The position numbers were made by a program, and so were the translations under genes. Shown here piece after piece: positions 24,306-33,492 of a stretch of DNA of 47,883 nucleotides. Origin of the DNA: an uncultured Xenococcaceae cyanobacterium (GTDB lineage: Bacteria > Cyanobacteriota > Cyanobacteriia > Cyanobacteriales > Xenococcaceae); NCBI GenBank assembly GCA_937996665.1, contig CALKUU010000069.1, forward strand, positions 1 to 47,883, in the 5' to 3' direction. The notes beneath the pieces were generated by a model. That model did not search any database. It was not told the DNA's origin and was given only the letters and a program-made list of their open reading frames with translations. Each line of letters begins with the position of its first letter. Positions within the stretch are counted from its first letter, which is position 1.

Positions 24306-26324
24306 TTATGGACGTTGAATAACTTTTTCAGAAACTCGACGTTTAGCAGCAGAATCGATACCAATTATTCTGACGTATTCTCCGGCATGCTCTTGAAGAC
24401 AAGCTTCTAAAGCCGCAACTACACTTGACTCATTATTACTTTCGATTGGAGAGCAAGTTTGCCAAGATTTTGTTTTAAAACGACGTTTATTAGCATGTTC
24501 AGTACCGATTTTAAGACCAGCTGAAAGTAATGAACGAACCTCTTTGAGAGCCTCAGAGTTAAGATTGGCGCTGGATAGACCATTACCATTTCCATTTCCA
24601 TTCGTGTAACTCTTAAAACTAGAATTACCGTTAGAGGGAGTAAAGCTACTACCACCAGAGTTATTAGCAGAAGCTGATTTCGCACTACCAGGTCGTTGAA
24701 TAATTGTTTCGGAAACTCGACGTCTAGCATTCGGATCAATTCCAATCAACCTAACGTATTCTCCAGAATGCTCTTGAAGACAAGCTTCTAAGGCAGCTAT
24801 GACATCTGATTTTCTAGCACTGGCGATGGGAGAACAAGTTTGCCAAGACTTGGTTTTGAAGCGGCGACTAGATGCATGTTCTGTTCCTATTTTATAGCCT
24901 GAAGCTAGCAAAGAATTAACTTCATTTTGGATCTCAGCGCTAAGAGCACCATTGCGACCAGCACTCTCACGATAACCACCACCGCTTCTACCGCCACCAA
25001 AACTATGAAGACTATTTGAGTTACTAACACCCAAGCCTTCTCCTGGACGCTGCACAATAATTTCAGCTAGACGCTTTTTCTCTTTTGTATCTACACCAAT
25101 TACTTGAAGATAATCTTGAGGATATTGAGAAGCAATCGATTCTAGCTCTGCCATCACTTGGTTAGAACTACCTTTGAGCATCCCTACAGTCAGCCAAGAC
25201 TTGGTTTTAAAGCGACGCTTGCTTGCTCTTTCAATGCAAAGATTGCAACCCTGAGACAACAAACCACCAATTTGTTCGGATACTCCACTCCCAAAACTAG
25301 CTCTCGAATTGCTAGAGAAACTCTTTCTGCCAACATTTGAGCCAGTTGCAGCTAAACCACTATTGCTATCGCCAGGGCGCTGCACAATAATTTCGAGGAC
25401 TCGTTTCCGAGCTTTGCGATCAACCCCTACTAGCTTGACGTACTCACCTTGATGCTCTTGAAGGATTTTATTTAACTGAGGAATTATCTGATCTTCTCTA
25501 TTACCTGAGATTGTACCGCCAGTAATCCAAGATTTTGTTTTAAAACGACGCTTATTAGCATGCTCAACAGTAATCGTACATCCTTGTGCTAATAGAGAAG
25601 ATAGCTGCGATCTGGTATCGTTATTCGAACTCATAATTTCTACTGAATTTATATAACTATTATTTTTAGATATGTCTGAAGAATCTGGATAGGAATCAAA
25701 ATTCTTCTGAGTATGATTTAAACGAACGGAATTTTCTTCCACACATTGATATTCGCTTACCAAAGCTTCGTTAATCTCGATTACTTGACGTGCAAAAAAG
25801 CGATCGCTCTCTTTGACATCAGACAGTTGCGCTACTTGCTCCTGAGTTGTAATCACCGAACCCGAAGGAATATACTTATTCGCCGGAATTTCCACATCCT
25901 GAAGAAGAACATGCATCATGATGATGCATCCATTCCCTATCTTGGAATTCAGAATTGTAGAACGAAAACCAATAAAACAATCATCTCCTATAAATGTAGG
26001 ACCATGAACCAGGGACATCTGTGTAACACAGGTACTATTCCCGATCCAAACTGAATATTTTTGCTGATCCTCTCCCTTGACTCGCCCCTTCTCTAAGCCA
26101 TTTAAGACAACCCCATCTTGGATATTTGCACTGTCTCCTAAATAAAAAGAAGTCCCATCATCGGCCCGAACAGAGCTTCCAGGAGCAACAAAAACATTAT
26201 TGCCAACCCTTATATCTCCACTTAGCGGGGAAACCGAATCACCATAAGCTTCATTATTAATCTGGGATTCTTCAAGACCTTGAGACCAAGGAGAAGGAGG
26301 AGCAGCCTGTTTATGGGCTGGCAT
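24306..26324 (-). CDS. ccmM: Carboxysome scaffold CcmM (gamma-CA-like domain plus four Rubisco-small-subunit-like repeats)
   Basis: 672 residues. Residues ~30-210 form a gamma-carbonic-anhydrase-like beta-helix. Of the three zinc ligands of active relatives, position 75 is Asn (GVVLNGL) and 102 is Gln (CVTQMSLVHGP), while His107 remains, so catalysis is unlikely. Four RbcS-like modules follow, with RRFKTKSW near residues 261, 373, 491 and 618, joined by Ser/Gly/Asn-rich linkers. These bind Rubisco and condense it into the procarboxysome. An internal ATG at 25634 (residue 231, MSSNNDTRSQ) is positioned to give the short four-module form. It lies between ccmL and ccmN. Confidence 0.97.
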   Translation of the reverse strand: MPAHKQAAPPSPWSQGLEESQINNEAYGDSVSPLSGDIRVGNNVFVAPGSSVRADDGTSFYLGDSANIQDGVVLNGLEKGRVKGEDQQKYSVWIGNSTCVTQMSLVHGPTFIGDDCFIGFRSTILNSKIGNGCIIMMHVLLQDVEIPANKYIPSGSVITTQEQVAQLSDVKESDRFFARQVIEINEALVSEYQCVEENSVRLNHTQKNFDSYPDSSDISKNNSYINSVEIMSSNNDTRSQLSSLLAQGCTITVEHANKRRFKTKSWITGGTISGNREDQIIPQLNKILQEHQGEYVKLVGVDRKARKRVLEIIVQRPGDSNSGLAATGSNVGRKSFSSNSRASFGSGVSEQIGGLLSQGCNLCIERASKRRFKTKSWLTVGMLKGSSNQVMAELESIASQYPQDYLQVIGVDTKEKKRLAEIIVQRPGEGLGVSNSNSLHSFGGGRSGGGYRESAGRNGALSAEIQNEVNSLLASGYKIGTEHASSRRFKTKSWQTCSPIASARKSDVIAALEACLQEHSGEYVRLIGIDPNARRRVSETIIQRPGSAKSASANNSGGSSFTPSNGNSSFKSYTNGNGNGNGLSSANLNSEALKEVRSLLSAGLKIGTEHANKRRFKTKSWQTCSPIESNNESSVVAALEACLQEHAGEYVRIIGIDSAAKRRVSEKVIQRP
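25632..25634 (-). promoter_or_regulatory. Candidate internal translation start for short CcmM
   Basis: ATG at codon 231, just before the first RbcS-like module. Initiation here would give a 442-residue form with four modules and no gamma-CA domain, analogous to M35 of Synechococcus elongatus. Upstream is GTAGAAATT, at best a weak ribosome site. Confidence 0.5.
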
Positions 26325-26423
26325 GATTTTTAATCTCTCCTGTAATAACTAAGCCACAATTGACACTAATGAATGAATAAATTGCCTTAGCCAAAATTGA
26401 GCTTTTAATGGTTGATATTTCTA

Positions 26424-26732
26424 CTACGAAAAGCGTTCTGTTTCTCTTTTGCTATACAAGGAGCGATTATCTAGAGAAACAGTATCGATGATCCCCACAA
26501 CAGTGGCATCTAAGGGGCGATCCTCATATCGAGACTCAATACGAGCAGCGCTACCTCTAGTAACAAGAACCCATTCATTTACTCCCGCCCCGACGATATC
26601 CCCTGCAACCTCGTACTTGGGTATTAATTGTCCTTCTTCATCAATAAATTGAACTAGTAACAACTTAACGCCAGTCATACTGGGGGCTTTATGGGTACTA
26701 ACCACGGTGCCACGAACTTTGGCAATCTGCAT
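26424..26732 (-). CDS. ccmL: Carboxysome shell vertex protein CcmL
   Basis: 102 residues of the EutN/CcmL (BMV) fold that forms pentamers closing the shell vertices. Recognisable parts are MQIAKVRGTVVSTHKAPSM, LLLVQFID, and the conserved pentamer-pore segment GAGVNEWVLVTRGSAAR. Start ATG. It lies 18 bases after ccmK1 and 99 bases before ccmM on the same strand. Length is normal. Confidence 0.98.
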   Translation of the reverse strand: MQIAKVRGTVVSTHKAPSMTGVKLLLVQFIDEEGQLIPKYEVAGDIVGAGVNEWVLVTRGSAARIESRYEDRPLDATVVGIIDTVSLDNRSLYSKRETERFS

Positions 26733-26750
26733 TTAATAAAAAGTATTTAG

Positions 26751-27089
26751 CTATGGTCTTCTTAATGGTTGTGGATTAACACTTTCTCGAAACTGCTCAA
26801 CTGCTTCGGTATAACGAATAGGCAGAACATATTCAAGGTTTTCATGAGGACGAGCAATAATATGATTGGAAAGAACTTGTCCACCATTAACACGACCGAC
26901 ATTTTCAATTCCTGCTGAAACAGAAGCTTGAACCTCAGAAACATCACCACGAACAATTACTGTTACTCGGCCTGTTCCAATTTTTTCATAACCAACTAGA
27001 GTAACCCTAGCTGCTTTAACCATGGCATCGGCAGCCTCTACAACTGCTGGAAAGCCTAACGTTTCAACCATTCCTACTGCAATAGACAT
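26751..27089 (-). CDS. ccmK1: Carboxysome shell hexamer protein CcmK1
   Basis: 112 residues, single BMC domain. It shares almost the whole first 60 residues ([39 protein letters not shown]) with the adjacent CcmK2 and differs in the [16 protein letters not shown] region and in a longer tail ending NPQPLRRP, as in CcmK1 of Synechocystis. The KIGTGR loop lines the hexamer pore through which bicarbonate and phosphorylated substrates pass. It is second in the ccm operon. Confidence 0.94.
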   Translation of the reverse strand: MSIAVGMVETLGFPAVVEAADAMVKAARVTLVGYEKIGTGRVTVIVRGDVSEVQASVSAGIENVGRVNGGQVLSNHIIARPHENLEYVLPIRYTEAVEQFRESVNPQPLRRP

Positions 27090-27154
27090 TAGTCTTACTC
27101 CTTAATAAAATTGTACTTTTCTAATCTGAGTCAATTAATCTTCCGACGTACTAA

Positions 27155-27466
27155 TTAATACGTTCGGAACTGCTCAACTTCTTCGGTATAACGAATAGGC
27201 AAAACATACTCGAGGTTTTCATGAGGACGGGCAATGATATGTGTAGACAAGACCTCTCCACCATTTACTCGGTTTGCAGCCTCGATTCCTGCTGAAACAG
27301 AAGCCTGAACCTCAGAAACGTCGCCACGAACAATTACTGTTACTCGGCCTGTTCCAATTTTTTCATAGCCAACTAGAGTAACCCTAGCTGCTTTGACCAT
27401 AGCATCGGCAGCTTCTACAACCGCTGGAAATCCGAGAGTTTCAATCATTCCTACTGCAATAGGCAT
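27155..27466 (-). CDS. ccmK2: Carboxysome shell hexamer protein CcmK2
   Basis: 103 residues, single BMC domain, the main shell tile of beta-carboxysomes. It carries [20 protein letters not shown], the pore loop KIGTGR and [16 protein letters not shown]. First gene of the ccmK2-K1-L-M-N operon, 65 bases ahead of ccmK1, from which it is a tandem duplicate with high DNA similarity. A GGAAGGA ribosome site precedes the ATG. The promoter lies in the 750-base divergent region shared with ndhF4. Confidence 0.96.
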   Translation of the reverse strand: MPIAVGMIETLGFPAVVEAADAMVKAARVTLVGYEKIGTGRVTVIVRGDVSEVQASVSAGIEAANRVNGGEVLSTHIIARPHENLEYVLPIRYTEEVEQFRTY

Positions 27467-28216
27467 ACTTAATATTCCTTCCTGTTCAAGCCAAAATTAA
27501 CAATTTAATAGTAAGTTCTCCGCTAATTAATTCAAATAATTAGACTCAAGATCCCAAATATTAGGAGTGAAAAAATTTAAACTCCCATGATCAAGGATAA
27601 ATAACCTTGTTCTCTTTGACAATATAAATTGTGATTATATTTATTAATTTGACTGTTAATGAGAATTAATACTTAGTTCCCGAGATGCTGATTTTGCTGA
27701 TTTAGCAGCATCAAACATATGGGATTAAAATTCTTATTTTTATAGTTTATTAATACTATATAGGTAAAGTTGATACATAGATTTATTTATCAACAAAGCA
27801 AAGAGACTTACAAAAAAAATCTGTGTACATCTCCGTGATCTTATGCTGTTTTTAGTCAATTTTCTCAAAAAAAGTTAAAAAAAATAAATCGTAATAATTT
27901 TTAAGTATTTTTTTTTGTTTTTAAATCATTGATTAGATGTGACCTAAATTTTAAAATCCTTAATTATCTTTTTGAGAATAAATCTTGACCAAATACTTGA
28001 CGTAATTGTCAAAGTTGACTAGTAGCTTTATGAAGGAACAAACTACAATCTATTTCGATAATGACTAAGTAATTTTGTGTGTGAAATTCCTGGTATGATT
28101 AAGTTTTAAGGAAGTATAAATAAAACTGTAGATATTGTTTTTAGACGATCATAAACTTCACTACCGTTATACATCTTTACATTACATTATTGTTATAGTA
28201 ATTTTTGAGCTTTTGA
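27467..28216. other. Divergent regulatory region, ccmK2 / ndhF4
   Basis: 750 AT-rich bases holding promoters for the ccm operon and the CO2-uptake operon. I see no ORF. Notable: GATGCTG (27684-27690) / CAGCATC (27706-27712) with an internal copy of TGCTGATTT, giving two alternative hairpins; and a cluster of three TTGAC words with a GTCAA at 27984-28018. Regulation of both operons by inorganic carbon through LysR-type factors is known in the group; no binding site can be proven here. Confidence 0.55.
27984..28018. promoter_or_regulatory. TTGAC cluster with inverted repeat, candidate regulator site
   Basis: TTGAC occurs at about 27984, 27997 and 28014, and GTCAA at 28008-28012. The middle copy forms TTGAC-N6-GTCAA (27997-28012), an exact inverted repeat about 205 bases ahead of ndhF4. 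Confidence 0.35.
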
Positions 28217-30115
28217 ATGGCTGAGTTTTTCTTAGAAACTGTCTGGATAGTCCCTTTTTATGGGTTTATGGGTGCAATTTTGACATTGCCCTGGTCTTTG
28301 GGAACTATCCGCCGCACAGGACCACGACCAGCGGCTTACATCAACATTTTGATGACATTAGTTGCTTTTATACATGGAACGATCGCGTTTAACGCAATTT
28401 GGACTGAACAAACTCATCAACTAGGTTTTCAGTGGCTTAGCGTCGCCGATCTTAGTTTGAAATTAACGGTTGAGCTTTCTCCTGTGAGTTTGGGAGCATT
28501 AGAATTAGTCACCGGAATTAGCCTTTTAGTTCAGCTTTACGCCTTGGGCTATATGGAAAAGGACTGGTCGATGGCTCGCTTTTTTGGACTGATGGGATTT
28601 TTCGAGGCGTCCTTATCAGGTATTGCTCTAAGCGATTCGCTGCTTCTTACCTATGGACTTTTGGAATTACTAACCTTATCAACTTATTTGTTGGTCGGTT
28701 TTTGGTATGCACAGCCATTAGTAGTAACCGCTGCGAGGGACGCTTTTTTAACCAAAAGGGTAGGCGATATTGCCATTCTGATGGGGATGGTTGCGATTTC
28801 GGCTTATGGAGCTGATTTAGACTTTTCGGATTTGCGTGAATGGGTAAGTAGTCACCCGTTTAACTCTGTAGGGGCTGCTTTAGTAGGTCTGTCTCTGATT
28901 GCAGGGCCAACAGGAAAGTGTGCTCAGTTCCCCTTTAACTTGTGGTTAGATGAGGCAATGGAAGGGCCTAATCCTGCCGGCATTCTAAGAAACTCAATTG
29001 TAGTTTCGGCTGGAGGCTATGTCTTAATAAAATTACAACCAGTTTTCACACTTTCGCCAGTATCTTCTGATGTTTTAATCGTTTTGGGTACGGTAACGGT
29101 AATTGGTACTTCGCTGATGGCGATCGCTCAGATTGACATTAAAAGAGCCTTATCCCATTCCACAAGTTCTTACATGGGATTAGTGTTTATAGCTGTTGGC
29201 TTGGGTCAGGTAGATATTGCCTTTTTACTCTTATTTACTCACGCGATCGCCAAAGCACTCTTGTTCATGAGTGCAGGTTCAATAATTCTAACCACCAGCA
29301 ATCAGAATTTAACGGAAATGGGTGGTCTGTGGTCAAGAATGCCAGCTACAACTATAGCCTTCATCGTTGGGAGTGCAGGTTTAACATCATTAGCCCCACT
29401 CGGCATGTTTTGGACATTCCATCGTTGGTTTAACGGTTCCTGGAATGTAGATTGGCGCTTGTTAGGCATCGTCATGTTTGCCAATGTTTTATCTGCAATC
29501 AATTTGACTCGTCTTTTCAGAATTATTTTCCTTGGGAAGCCACAGGCAAAAACTCGACGGGCACCAGAAGTACCCTGGTCAATGGCTGTTCCAATGGTGG
29601 CTTTGTCAGCCTTTACCTTAGTTGCTCCGCTAGCCTCAATTAATTGGCCATTGTGGTTAAGTCCGAATATTCCAATTTCCCCTGAAAATGCCAGTAATGT
29701 AACTCAGTTTGCAACTCCATTACTAATTTTGTCTGGAGTATTAGGTTGTGTAATTGGCTCACTGATTAATGTCAGACAAGCCTGGGCAAGATCTAGCAAG
29801 GTTTATGTCCGCTTTGTTCAAGATTTATTAGCCTACGATTTTTACGTTGAAAAGCTATACGAGGTAACAATTGTTGCCGCCGTATCATCCCTCTCTAAAG
29901 TTACATCTTGGATTGACCGCTATATAGTCGATGGGGCAGTAAACCTAGTTAGTTTAGCCACAATCTTTAGTGGGAATGCACTCAAGTACAACGTTACTGG
30001 ACAATCTCAATTTTATCTTTTGACAATTTTGTTGGCAGTAAGCGTTTTGCTCTGGTCGATTCTAAATGGTCAGTGGTCAACAGTAACTAACTATTGGTCA
30101 TCTCTAATCAGTTAA
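28217..30115 (+). CDS. ndhF4: NDH-1 subunit NdhF4 (CO2-uptake complex)
   Basis: 632 residues, about 16 membrane helices, an antiporter-like subunit of NAD(P)H:plastoquinone oxidoreductase. The proton-channel core is seen in GPTGKCAQFPFNLWLDEAMEGPNPAG and LTHAIAKALLFMSAGS-type segments (FLLLFTHAIAKALLFM). The F3/F4 branch is suggested by the directly following ndhD and cup gene, and F4 by the neighbouring divergent ccm operon and the absence of cupS. With NdhD4 and CupB it forms the NDH-1MS' complex in thylakoids that converts CO2 to bicarbonate using electron-transport energy. Confidence 0.85.
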   Translation: MAEFFLETVWIVPFYGFMGAILTLPWSLGTIRRTGPRPAAYINILMTLVAFIHGTIAFNAIWTEQTHQLGFQWLSVADLSLKLTVELSPVSLGALELVTGISLLVQLYALGYMEKDWSMARFFGLMGFFEASLSGIALSDSLLLTYGLLELLTLSTYLLVGFWYAQPLVVTAARDAFLTKRVGDIAILMGMVAISAYGADLDFSDLREWVSSHPFNSVGAALVGLSLIAGPTGKCAQFPFNLWLDEAMEGPNPAGILRNSIVVSAGGYVLIKLQPVFTLSPVSSDVLIVLGTVTVIGTSLMAIAQIDIKRALSHSTSSYMGLVFIAVGLGQVDIAFLLLFTHAIAKALLFMSAGSIILTTSNQNLTEMGGLWSRMPATTIAFIVGSAGLTSLAPLGMFWTFHRWFNGSWNVDWRLLGIVMFANVLSAINLTRLFRIIFLGKPQAKTRRAPEVPWSMAVPMVALSAFTLVAPLASINWPLWLSPNIPISPENASNVTQFATPLLILSGVLGCVIGSLINVRQAWARSSKVYVRFVQDLLAYDFYVEKLYEVTIVAAVSSLSKVTSWIDRYIVDGAVNLVSLATIFSGNALKYNVTGQSQFYLLTILLAVSVLLWSILNGQWSTVTNYWSSLIS

Positions 30116-30204
30116 GTATCTATATGCTCTAAGCAGCATCGTTCTTAGCAAAGAACACAAGTTTAAAACCGATTTATAACCATTGTTTTGAAAAACTACT
30201 AACT

Positions 30205-31659
30205 ATGCTCAGTGCTTTAATTCTTATACCTTTAGTCGGTAGTGCCGTAGTTGGCTTTTATCCTGATTCCAAGGGGAAAATTAGTCGAAATCTAGCGTTT
30301 TTCTGTGCCATTGCAGTCTTATTAATCAACCTTTACATAGGCTGGAATTTTGATACCGAAAATACAGGCTTTCAATTTGCTGAATATATTCCTTGGGTAG
30401 AATGGCTGGGTTTAGACTACAACCTAGGAATAGATGGATTATCCTTCCCCCTAGTTTGCTTAAATAGTCTGCTAACCTTAATCGCCATTTTTGTCACCGA
30501 TAAGAATATCTCCAGACCAAGATTTTATTATTCGATGCTGCTGCTCTTGAGTGCGGGTGCAGTCGGTGCTTTTTTGGCTAAAGACCTATTACTATTTTTC
30601 CTTTTTTATGAGCTGGAAATAATTCCCCTTTACTTTTTGATTGCTATCTGGGGAGGTAAAAGAAGAGGCTATGCAGCCATGAAATTCCTGCTTTATACAG
30701 CTTTTTCAGGAATATTAGTATTAGCATCTTTTCTTGGTTTAGCTTGGCTATCAGGAGCGAATAGCTTCGCCTACGAAACTTTGAAATTACATGACTTGTC
30801 TTTAACAAGTCAATTATTGCTATTAGCCCCATTGATTGTCGGGGTTTTTATCAAAATTCCTATTTTCCCTTTTCATACTTGGTTGCCAGATGCCCACGTT
30901 GAAGCCCCAACTCCAATTTCGGTACTACTAGCAGGGGTATTACTTAAGCTTGGGACTTATGCCTTACTCCGCTTTGGTTTAGGCTTATATCTGCATGCCT
31001 GGGTCGAAGTGGCTCCTTGGATGGCGATTTTAGCGGGAATTAGTGCTCTGTATGGTGCTTCTTGCGCGATCGCTCAAAAAGACATGAAAAAGGTTGTTGC
31101 CTATTCTTCCATCGCCCATATGGCCTACATTCTCTTGGGTGCATCGGCAACTACACGACTAAGCGTTACTGCCTGTGTTTTCCAAATGGTAAGTCATGGA
31201 TTGATCTCAGCATTGCTATTCCTCCTAGTTGGTGTAGTTTACAAAAAAACTGGAACCAGAGATGTCGATTCCTTAAGAGGACTTCTCAACCCAGAGAAAG
31301 GATTACCCGTAACGGGTGGATTAATGATTCTAGGCGTTATGGCTAGTTCTGGATTGCCAGGAATGGTTGGTTTTATTTCAGAATTTCTAATCTTTAGAGG
31401 TGCTTTTCCGATCTTCCCAATCCCAACTCTCTTATGTTTAGTCGGGACTGGTTTAACCGCAGTATATTTCTTGCTGGTGATCAACAAAGTATTTTTTGGT
31501 CGCCTAACCGATAATTTAGACAGTTTGCCATCAGTTAAATGGGTCGAGCATGTTCCCGCTTTTGCCCTACTTTTCTTGATTATTGCTTTCGGTTTGCAAC
31601 CAAATTGGGTAATCGATTTAAGCGAAGTCCAAGCTATTGCCTTACTAACAGGTGGTTAG
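30205..31659 (+). CDS. ndhD4: NDH-1 subunit NdhD4 (CO2-uptake complex)
   Basis: 484 residues, about 14 helices, the Nqo13-like antiporter subunit. LGIDGLSFPLVCLNSLL, the KDLLLFFLFYELEIIPLYFLI helix with its key glutamate, FPFHTWLPDAHVEAPTPISVLLAGVLLKLG and KKVVAYSSIAHM are typical. It starts 89 bases after ndhF4 and is followed 51 bases later by the cup gene, so the three form one operon. The 4-type assignment rests on this context. Confidence 0.87.
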   Translation: MLSALILIPLVGSAVVGFYPDSKGKISRNLAFFCAIAVLLINLYIGWNFDTENTGFQFAEYIPWVEWLGLDYNLGIDGLSFPLVCLNSLLTLIAIFVTDKNISRPRFYYSMLLLLSAGAVGAFLAKDLLLFFLFYELEIIPLYFLIAIWGGKRRGYAAMKFLLYTAFSGILVLASFLGLAWLSGANSFAYETLKLHDLSLTSQLLLLAPLIVGVFIKIPIFPFHTWLPDAHVEAPTPISVLLAGVLLKLGTYALLRFGLGLYLHAWVEVAPWMAILAGISALYGASCAIAQKDMKKVVAYSSIAHMAYILLGASATTRLSVTACVFQMVSHGLISALLFLLVGVVYKKTGTRDVDSLRGLLNPEKGLPVTGGLMILGVMASSGLPGMVGFISEFLIFRGAFPIFPIPTLLCLVGTGLTAVYFLLVINKVFFGRLTDNLDSLPSVKWVEHVPAFALLFLIIAFGLQPNWVIDLSEVQAIALLTGG

Positions 31660-31710
31660 GATTTGAGTATCTAAATTTTAAGTTTTAGGAAGACAAAAAT
31701 TAGGGGAATT

Positions 31711-32841
31711 ATGACGGCGACATTCAAAACAAATAAAGTTCAATTAACCCAAGACTATATCGAAAGACTTGAGGCGGGTCAGGCCTTGCTCAATGACACT
31801 CCACAGAACTTGGTTGAAGTAATAGGTGTGCTCAAAAGCTATGGCATAGTTCTAGATGCTTATTCTGTTAATCTTTGCTACATTGCCAATACCCAGTTTT
31901 TAAAGCTATTTCCGTTCTTTAAGTATTTTAATGGCGACATTAACCCCAAATCTTTTGTAAAGAATGTCTGGCATGATCGCATTAATTACGAATATGCAGA
32001 ATATTGCATGAAATCAATGTTTTGGCATGGCAGTGCAGGGATGGATGCCTATCTTGACTCTGACGAATTTACTGACATTGTTGAAGAGGTTGTCAGTGCC
32101 AAGTTCAAATTTAACCCCTTGATGTTGGGTTTACACAAAGTATTCAAAGATTTTTTGCCCGAACATATGCGGCAAATGTCCTATTACAGTGGCTTAGGTC
32201 AATTTTGGCGAGTTATGAGCGACATGTTTTTAACTCTTAGCGATCGCTACGACCAAGGAGAAATAAAAGATATTCCTGATGTCGTCCAACATATCCTTGA
32301 TGGCTTAGTCGCCGATGCTGCCAAACCAATTACCTATTCTGTCAAAGTAGGGCAAAAAACATACGACATTATTCCTGAAAGTAAGGGTATTACCTTTCTA
32401 ATGGATACTGGCGTACCTTATGTTGAGGCAATTTTCTTTAGAGGAACGCCTTTCCCCGGAACCATTTCCTACAATGCACAAGCATATCAAATTCCTTATG
32501 ATCAAGGAATGTTTAGTTATGGTGCTTTATATGCAGACCCCTTACCAATTGGCAGTGCAGGAATTCCCCCTACACTGTTGATGCAGGATATGCGCCATTT
32601 TATCCCTGATTATTTGATGGACATTTATCGTCAGGACAATCGTGGAGAAGGAGATCTAAGAATAAAAATCTGCCAAAGCTTCCAAAAATCGATGTTTTGT
32701 GTGACAACGGCGGCAGTCAAGGGACTAGCGCCCCATGCTTTGGATACTACTGATCCAGAAGAAAAAGCAGCTAATCACAAATATCTCAAGGCTTGGTTGA
32801 AAAGACTTTTTGCCTCACAAATGGTCAAGGTAAATGGCTAA
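31711..32841 (+). CDS. cupB: CO2 hydration protein CupB/ChpX
   Basis: 376 residues of the ChpXY/CupA-CupB family. Seen: SYGIVLDAYSVNLCYIANTQFL, FPFFKYFNG, then VWHDRINYEYAEYCMKSMFWHG and PFPGTISYNAQAYQIPYDQG. The length fits CupB rather than the longer CupA, and cupS is absent. CupB is a peripheral zinc-type carbonic-anhydrase-like subunit on NDH-1MS' that hydrates CO2 at the cytoplasmic face. Conserved His and Cys (WHD, YCMKSMFWHG) may ligate metal. An AGGGGAATT site precedes the ATG. It ends the ndhF4-ndhD4-cupB operon. Confidence 0.9.
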   Translation: MTATFKTNKVQLTQDYIERLEAGQALLNDTPQNLVEVIGVLKSYGIVLDAYSVNLCYIANTQFLKLFPFFKYFNGDINPKSFVKNVWHDRINYEYAEYCMKSMFWHGSAGMDAYLDSDEFTDIVEEVVSAKFKFNPLMLGLHKVFKDFLPEHMRQMSYYSGLGQFWRVMSDMFLTLSDRYDQGEIKDIPDVVQHILDGLVADAAKPITYSVKVGQKTYDIIPESKGITFLMDTGVPYVEAIFFRGTPFPGTISYNAQAYQIPYDQGMFSYGALYADPLPIGSAGIPPTLLMQDMRHFIPDYLMDIYRQDNRGEGDLRIKICQSFQKSMFCVTTAAVKGLAPHALDTTDPEEKAANHKYLKAWLKRLFASQMVKVNG

Positions 32842-33011
32842 CGTTGAAGAGAGGTTGAGCCAGAAGATAGCAAAATCTCCTAAACCTACTTACGCCTAAT
32901 CAATCATTAACTAGTTTGGTTTTGCATCTAACCAGCAAGATCAACAAGCTTAGTGATTGATTATTTGTTTTTTTCGATAATTTAGAGAAGCAAAGACTTA
33001 AAAGCAATAGA

Positions 33012-33374
33012 CTAGTTTTGAGAAAGCATCATTTTTACCCCTAACGCCAACATCGAAAAGCCAAAGAAACGCTTGAGTATCAGTTCGGGAACATTGAGTG
33101 CAAACTTGGCACCAAAGAAACCGCCAATAAAAAAGCCCAGAAAAATCAAACTAGCAACCTTAATATTGACATCACCTTCTTGATAATATGTCCAAGCAGC
33201 AAGCAGACTAACAGGAGGAACTAGTAATGCAAGGGTTGTACCTTGAGCACTATGTTGGGTAAAACCAAACAAGTATACTAAAGCTGGGGTTAATAAAACT
33301 CCACCCCCAATTCCGATTAAGCCACTTACTGTACCTGTAATTAGACCTAAAATTAGGTACAGACCAATTTCCAT
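33012..33374 (-). CDS. TauE/SafE-family membrane protein, single-repeat form
   Basis: 120 residues with about four hydrophobic helices. The opening LGLITGTVSGLIGIGGGVLLTPALVYLFGF is the TauE/SafE repeat (sulfite exporter family, broad anion transport). Full-length members have two such halves (~250 residues); this one has one and ends cleanly, so it probably works as a dimer or pairs with another half-size protein. GGAAGGA ribosome site before the ATG. It is convergent with cupB and its start diverges from that of the next gene. Substrate unknown; sulfite, sulfate or bicarbonate are speculation. Confidence 0.82.
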   Translation of the reverse strand: MEIGLYLILGLITGTVSGLIGIGGGVLLTPALVYLFGFTQHSAQGTTLALLVPPVSLLAAWTYYQEGDVNIKVASLIFLGFFIGGFFGAKFALNVPELILKRFFGFSMLALGVKMMLSQN

Positions 33375-33492
33375 ATAAATCCTTCCTTTGCTAGTTTTAC
33401 TGACCTAAATAGTTAATTTAATATTTTCTTTATAAACCAAGTCTATCATTTTCCTTATTTAAAAGCGTGAAATTAATAACTTTAAATTAACT

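Noticed and set aside
24419-24745. 108-residue minus-strand ORF in another frame of ccmM
   Set aside because: It results from the repeat composition of the CcmM modules in a shifted frame.
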